Assembly: GCA_002369025.1 (NCBI GenBank)
Contig: DFDV01000171.1
Location: 1-10,688 of the forward strand
Source of the DNA: Treponema sp. UBA3819
GTDB taxonomy: Bacteria; Spirochaetota; Spirochaetia; Treponematales; Treponemataceae
DNA length: 10,688 bases
Direction: 5' to 3'
Shown here: one piece after another, positions 6,841-10,688 of the stretch
How positions within the stretch are numbered: position 1 is the first letter of the stretch
How the letters are laid out: every line of letters begins with the position of its first letter
Program-made: the position numbers and the translations under genes
Notes under the pieces: model-generated
What the model was told of the DNA's origin: nothing
The model's input: only the letters and a program-made list of their open reading frames with translations
Databases searched by the model: none

Positions 6841-9064
6841 AGAGCCGGATAGGCACAATTTCGTAGCCGGCATCCCAGAGGGCACTTATAAGTAAATCAA
6901 GTTTATCATAAAGATAGTCGCTGCGGCTGCCTTTTGAAATGCCGGTGATTACGGGAATTATGGTCATATCACGGGCATTTGCCGCGTAATAAGAAATAAT
7001 TTCCGAAGCAGTCAGATAATTCTCTTTATTCTTCAAAGCCTCTTCAAAAGTCTGGGTATCAAGGCTCCATTTACCGCAGTCCACATAGCGGTAACCACTG
7101 GCATTGGCAGCCTTTCTCATTTCAGCCGTTACGCGATAGAAGGGAGCATGCCAGAAAAGCGAAAGTTCTTTTCCCGTTGCTGCATAAAATTCATCTTCAT
7201 TGCGGGCAAGACCGCGGCGGATAAAATCGTCATCCACAACAAATCCTTTTCCCGTTAAGTCCGCATTGGTAAAGAACATGGAAGCGCATTCGTAACCGCA
7301 GGCCGCAACCTGTTTTGCCTCTGCCGGATAGCGGCGGACAAATTCACCGTTTATGAAGAAGGTAGCAGGCACATCGTATTCCTTAAGAACAGAAAGAATG
7401 CGGGTAAGACCGTCTGCACTGTCCGCTGCGTCAAAGGCAAGAACGAGTTTTTTGGGAGCGGCAGTCTTTACCGCAGTAGCCGGGAACAGAGCCTTATTTT
7501 CCACCCCACCCGTCAGATTGCGGATGTAGAGCGTGTTCTTGTAGCGCTGGTTTGCCGTAGAACCGACAAAGACACGGTAGCGGCCGTTCTGGACTTTAAT
7601 CTGGGGCTCATAGCCTGCTGAAGTCTGGGAAGATTTTTGCCAGACATTGTGGGCTTCATCATAATCATATAATACCGCAAGATTTACAGCATCCTGGGCT
7701 ACAATAGAAGCATCTTTTTTCCAGTAGACAAGGTTTGCCGCAGAAAGGAAGCGTATTCTTGCCTCTTCTTTTGAACTATATCTCCATTCGCGCACGGCAG
7801 AAACAGAACCGACATAGAGCGTTGCATTACCGTGCCAGACATAAGAGACAATTTTTTCTACCGGAAGGCGGGCCAGATTTTTCCACAGGGAAATATCGTA
7901 CACATACATTGTGTCGCCACTGGAAAATGCGATTGTCTTTCCGTCAGGTGAAAGCAGGGGTTTTCCGGGATTTTCAATAACAGAAAGCTGGGTAAGTTTT
8001 TCATCCAGACGATAGACTGTAGAACGCAGGGCACCGTCTGTATTTCCGATAATATCTACCCAGAGAATGCCGGCATTGTCTTCTGCCCAGAAAAGTTTAA
8101 TCGAAATGACTGAACCGCGGGCATCGGTAAAGGGCTTTGAATATTCCGGCATGAGGCTTGCAAAACCTTTTGTGGTCAGGCGGTAACTGGAAATAAATTT
8201 TGTTCCCTGCAGCACAACCATTCTGTCGGCAGTAGCGTTCACATAGAGATGGTCTGTTAGAGGGTCAAAGGGAAGAGGCAGACGGCCAATAACGGTACCG
8301 CTTCCCACCATGGGGGCATACATGCCGCGGGTATAGAGTTCATTTGAATTTACGCGGTAAACAATATCGTGGTCTACATAGACAAGGGTCTTACTGCCTG
8401 CCCAGCAGACTGCATTTATCTTTCCGCCACCGATTTTGCGGAATTCCTCAGTCATCTGCACCTGCTGAAAAGCAGCCTTGGGGTCGCAGAAATAGATTGA
8501 ACCGTTTTTTTCATAGATGACTGTTGAACTGTCTGGAGACCAGAGAACCGGCACTTTTTCAAAACTAAAGTCCGCATGCTCATCCAGCAGGGTTTCCGTA
8601 AAAGTAGAGGCATTTTTAAGGATAAGCTGACCGGTTGCCACGCCGGTCTTGCGCACATAGCACATCCACTTTCCGTCCGGGCTCACAGCCTGAGGTCCCA
8701 GGCGGATAGACTCTGCGGGAACAGACTCACTTCTCTGAATCCATGCCAGAGTGCCGTCATTTATTGCATAGCGGGCAGTTCCGTAGCGGTTTCTGACCTG
8801 AAGAATGGCACCGCTGGAGAGAACTTCCATTTTTTCGGGAAAGCATGTAAGAATTTTTGAGCCGGAAGATTTTGACGCATCAGCTAAGAATGCAGTCTTG
8901 TAGGAAGGACTTCCGGCAAGAGAATGAGCTACAGTAAAAACAACCTGATTCTGGCTGTTTATATCCGGATTTTCAAAAGAAATTTCAGCAGAAAGACTAA
9001 AAGCGGCTGTAAAGACAACCGCTGTAACAGAGATTTTATGCTTCATCCAGCACAAAATGTTCAT
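6833..9064 (-). CDS. Exported beta-propeller protein with a degenerate NodB polysaccharide-deacetylase domain
   Basis: 743 residues with a signal peptide (hydrophobic core 11-26, likely cut after SLSA). Residues of about 30-500 carry repeated propeller-like blades of the TolB/WD40-like kind, seen as VSPDGKWMCYV, WSPDSSTVIYE and LSPDGKTIAFSS. The C-terminal part from about 540 has the NodB (CE4) fold order: LVLAFDAADSADG, then PATFFINGEFV, then GYECASMFFTNADLTG. The catalytic set is largely gone. The second Asp of the TFDDG motif is A546, the two metal-binding histidines of HxxxH are M596 and N600, the Arg of the RxPY motif is H639, and the late LxH motif reads IIPVI (702-706). D545 remains. 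A non-catalytic glycan-binding or scaffold role is therefore likelier than deacetylation. The start at 9064 is chosen because its ATG overlaps the stop of the upstream gene (ATGA) and GGAG lies eight bases before it. A second ATG at 9046 lacks a ribosome binding site. Confidence 0.85.
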   Translation of the reverse strand: MNILCWMKHKISVTAVVFTAAFSLSAEISFENPDINSQNQVVFTVAHSLAGSPSYKTAFLADASKSSGSKILTCFPEKMEVLSSGAILQVRNRYGTARYAINDGTLAWIQRSESVPAESIRLGPQAVSPDGKWMCYVRKTGVATGQLILKNASTFTETLLDEHADFSFEKVPVLWSPDSSTVIYEKNGSIYFCDPKAAFQQVQMTEEFRKIGGGKINAVCWAGSKTLVYVDHDIVYRVNSNELYTRGMYAPMVGSGTVIGRLPLPFDPLTDHLYVNATADRMVVLQGTKFISSYRLTTKGFASLMPEYSKPFTDARGSVISIKLFWAEDNAGILWVDIIGNTDGALRSTVYRLDEKLTQLSVIENPGKPLLSPDGKTIAFSSGDTMYVYDISLWKNLARLPVEKIVSYVWHGNATLYVGSVSAVREWRYSSKEEARIRFLSAANLVYWKKDASIVAQDAVNLAVLYDYDEAHNVWQKSSQTSAGYEPQIKVQNGRYRVFVGSTANQRYKNTLYIRNLTGGVENKALFPATAVKTAAPKKLVLAFDAADSADGLTRILSVLKEYDVPATFFINGEFVRRYPAEAKQVAACGYECASMFFTNADLTGKGFVVDDDFIRRGLARNEDEFYAATGKELSLFWHAPFYRVTAEMRKAANASGYRYVDCGKWSLDTQTFEEALKNKENYLTASEIISYYAANARDMTIIPVITGISKGSRSDYLYDKLDLLISALWDAGYEIVPIRLFI

Positions 9065-9309
9065 TTATGCATCTCCGCGCTCAGAACAAGGACATTCAAA
9101 TCCTTTTCCAGCTCATCAAGCTGACTTTCCAGTCTGCGAAGCCGCTTTTCCCGGTCATCAGCCTGTTTTTCTTCCAGTCTGGAGAAAACGGAATCAAGTA
9201 CTTCCTGATTGTCCGCCACTCCGATACGAGACATACCGCACCAGGGACAATAGATGAATTCTCTTTCAATCGTCCGACCACATTCTTTACAAACGCATAC
9301 TGACTTCAT
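9061..9309 (-). CDS. Small zinc-ribbon protein with C-terminal coiled coil
   Basis: 82 residues. The N-terminus holds two CxxC knuckles, CKEC (C7, C10) and CPWC (C21, C24), ten residues apart, the layout of a zinc ribbon. From about residue 36 to 76 the sequence is a highly charged heptad-like helix (SRLEEKQADDREKRLRRLES), a probable coiled coil for self-association or partner binding. No signal peptide is present, so it should stay in the cytoplasm. The start has GGAG ten bases upstream. Its gene lies 28 bases downstream of the M23 peptidase gene, and its TGA overlaps the ATG of the deacetylase-like gene, so the three are probably co-transcribed. The family is not one I can name, and whether it is a regulator or adaptor is not visible from sequence. 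Confidence 0.82.
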   Translation of the reverse strand: MKSVCVCKECGRTIEREFIYCPWCGMSRIGVADNQEVLDSVFSRLEEKQADDREKRLRRLESQLDELEKDLNVLVLSAEMHK

Positions 9310-9337
9310 AGTCTCTTCTCCACAGGATATGTCTATT

Positions 9338-10531
9338 TTACTTCAGAAGTGTCAAAGGGTCTACCAGTTTACCATTCTTGTAGACCGTTAAATGCAGGTG
9401 GGGACCGGTGGAATAGCCTGTTGAGCCTACCAGACCGATTCTTGTTCCCTGACTTACACTCTGACCTTTACGGGCAAGAATCTTTGACATGTGACCGTAC
9501 AAAGTCTGATACCCGTTGCCATGATTTATGATAACATAGTTTCCGAAAATATTCGACCAGCCCGAATAGACGACGCTGCCGCTCATACAGGCGTAAATAG
9601 GAGTTCCCGTAGGACAGGCCATATCAACACCAGTATGAGAAGATTGAACGCCGGTAAAGGGATCCTTTCGTATGCCAAAGCGTGATGTAAGCCTCCAGGC
9701 GGCCTTAATGGGATAGGTAAAGAGTTCTCCCATAGCCTTGCGCAGGGAGTTGGCATCCATTTTTGCACCCGGCACAAAAAGTTCCTGCCCGACAGAAAGA
9801 ATGAGCGAAGACAAATCATTGGTATCTGCCAGTTCTTCAACGCTCACATGATATTTTACGGAAATAGAATTCAGTGACTCACCTTTTCTTACCGTATGAA
9901 TCAGACCGTCCATGGAAGGAATGCGGAGTTTTTGTCCTGCACGGAGGGTACGCACATTGTCAATGTCATTTATGGCAATCAAAGTAGAGATATTACCCAG
10001 ACCAAATTTACGGGCAATAGTACTGATTGCATCGCCACTCTTTACCGTATAAGTGCTGAAACTTACCGGCTGACCGATTCCCAGACTTGCAGGAGTAAGG
10101 ATTTTACCGTCATCAGAAAGAACATTGCCGTTTTCGTCAAATTCATCCTCGTTTGATTCTATGGCAAATTTGGACATGGCTGCTGTAAGAGCCTCAAGTT
10201 CAGAATCAGGATTTGTCTCAAAAAGTACAGGATTTCCGTGAGTTTCCAGATAATCCGACACGCGGAACATGGTCATGGGGACCAGTATGCACATAGCCAG
10301 AAGGGGAATGAAATATTTGTAAAAGGCAGACTTTGAAAGCCAGCGGATATTCAGTGCGCGGGAAATAGCATATCTGTGTTTTGCAAGGGCATCAAAAGAA
10401 GCATGAGTTCTATTATAGCGGACACGCTGAGGTCTAAAAGGCTGAACATGCATTTTTGGCAGACTGGGCAGACGAAAATTTGATTTTTCGCGCCTGACAT
10501 TGGCTGCACCCACGTAACTGATTATTTCCAT
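9338..10531 (-). CDS. Membrane-anchored LysM-M23 peptidoglycan endopeptidase
   Basis: 397 residues, predicted type II membrane protein: a basic cytoplasmic tail of about 70 residues, one membrane segment at about 73-89 (YFIPLLAMCILVPMTMF), an acidic linker (110-145), two LysM domains (about 160-206 and 211-254, opening YTVKSGDAISTIARKFG and HTVRKGESLNSISVKY) and a C-terminal LytM/M23 domain (about 280-393). Zinc ligands match the family: H299 and D303 in HTGVD, and H380 in HLH. H347 (YGHM) and H378 are the expected catalytic histidines. It should bind peptidoglycan through LysM and cut stem-peptide cross-links, aiding cell elongation or division. The set of motifs is complete, so activity is plausible. 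The ribosome binding site is weak (AAAAGA), so a later start, for example Met27, cannot be excluded. It is the first gene of the minus-strand cluster and diverges from lepB. Confidence 0.93.
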   Translation of the reverse strand: MEIISYVGAANVRREKSNFRLPSLPKMHVQPFRPQRVRYNRTHASFDALAKHRYAISRALNIRWLSKSAFYKYFIPLLAMCILVPMTMFRVSDYLETHGNPVLFETNPDSELEALTAAMSKFAIESNEDEFDENGNVLSDDGKILTPASLGIGQPVSFSTYTVKSGDAISTIARKFGLGNISTLIAINDIDNVRTLRAGQKLRIPSMDGLIHTVRKGESLNSISVKYHVSVEELADTNDLSSLILSVGQELFVPGAKMDANSLRKAMGELFTYPIKAAWRLTSRFGIRKDPFTGVQSSHTGVDMACPTGTPIYACMSGSVVYSGWSNIFGNYVIINHGNGYQTLYGHMSKILARKGQSVSQGTRIGLVGSTGYSTGPHLHLTVYKNGKLVDPLTLLK

Positions 10532-10556
10532 ATATCTTTTATCGTCAGAAAAAGTA

Positions 10557-10565
10557 TGCTATATT
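10557..10565 (+). promoter_or_regulatory. Extended -10 promoter candidate for lepB
   Basis: TGC-TATATT closely resembles the element in front of aroC (both read TATGCTATA). Transcription would begin near 10572, about 16 bases before the lepB start. It lies in the 56-bp gap (10532-10587) that must also hold the promoter of the divergent M23 gene. On the opposite strand several weak -10 candidates (TAATAT, CATACT, GATAAA) are present and I cannot choose among them. Confidence 0.42.
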
Positions 10566-10587
10566 AGATAAAAGACATAAAAAGACT

Positions 10588-10688
10588 ATGACTGACGACA
10601 AAAAAAAACTGGTTCTTATCGTATGTATCGGGCTGGTAATCGGCCTCTTCCTCAAACTTTTCGTTGTAGATGTTCTGCACGTTTCCGG
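10588..10688 (+). CDS. lepB: Signal peptidase I, N-terminal fragment (cut by window edge)
   Basis: The first 33 codons plus two bases are present. After a short charged start (MTDDKKK) comes a hydrophobic membrane segment (LVLIVCIGLVIGLFLKLF), then VVDVLHVSG. This matches the entry to the type I signal peptidase (S26) active-site block, in which SGxSMxPT would follow. The catalytic serine and lysine lie beyond the window, so the identification rests on the membrane anchor and the block leading into the active site. The enzyme would cleave signal peptides of exported proteins at the outer face of the inner membrane, including the exported proteins encoded in this window. The ribosome binding site is weak (AAAAAGA). 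The first membrane helix is followed directly by the catalytic region, as in many bacterial signal peptidases. Confidence 0.72.
   Translation, partial: MTDDKKKLVLIVCIGLVIGLFLKLFVVDVLHVS

Noticed and set aside
6833..9064. Calling the 743-residue protein an active peptidoglycan or chitin deacetylase
   Set aside because: The fold order is right but the metal ligands and most catalytic residues are substituted, so activity should not be assumed.

Overview
The window looks like a chromosomal segment of a double-membraned, peptidoglycan-containing bacterium that grows on pectin. My best guess is a gut or rumen spirochaete of the Treponema type. This rests on the overall feel of the proteins (the pectinesterase architecture, the LysM-M23 membrane protein next to signal peptidase I, the propeller/NodB-like protein). 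No ribosomal RNA or other decisive marker is present, so the taxonomic call is inference. Every clear gene is intact except at the edges, and coding density is high.

Layout. Positions 1-416 hold no firm gene: a GC-rich left part with overlapping short open frames and small hairpins, then an AT-richer leader with an extended -10 promoter. aroC (chorismate synthase, shikimate pathway) follows at 417-1526 (+). A 99-bp gap is packed with direct and inverted repeats overlapping a promoter and the ribosome binding site of the next gene. That gene (1626-5441, +) is a 1271-residue secreted protein that joins a pectin methylesterase (CE8) to a rhamnogalacturonan acetylesterase (CE12) behind a signal peptide and several beta-rich accessory modules. 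One base after its stop begins a D-alanyl-D-alanine carboxypeptidase of the PBP5 type (5443-6840, +).

The right-hand part is a three-gene minus-strand cluster, read from right to left: a membrane-anchored protein with two LysM domains and an M23 endopeptidase domain (10531-9338), an 82-residue zinc-ribbon/coiled-coil protein (9309-9061), and a 743-residue exported protein with a beta-propeller and a NodB-type polysaccharide deacetylase fold (9064-6833). The last two overlap by an ATGA stop/start, and the cluster runs tail to tail into the carboxypeptidase gene with an 8-bp overlap. Divergent from the cluster, the first 33 codons of signal peptidase I (lepB) run off the right edge.

How they fit together: the carboxypeptidase, the M23 protein, the deacetylase-like protein and signal peptidase are all cell-envelope functions. 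The pectin enzyme is a catabolic insert between aroC and the envelope genes and is the only product here aimed at an external substrate. The most noteworthy points are the CE8-CE12 fusion, the repeat-rich control region in front of it, and the loss of essentially all catalytic metal ligands in the deacetylase-like domain, which suggests a pseudoenzyme. I found no CRISPR array, transposase, phage gene, tRNA or rRNA, and no clear evidence of an undescribed multi-gene system.
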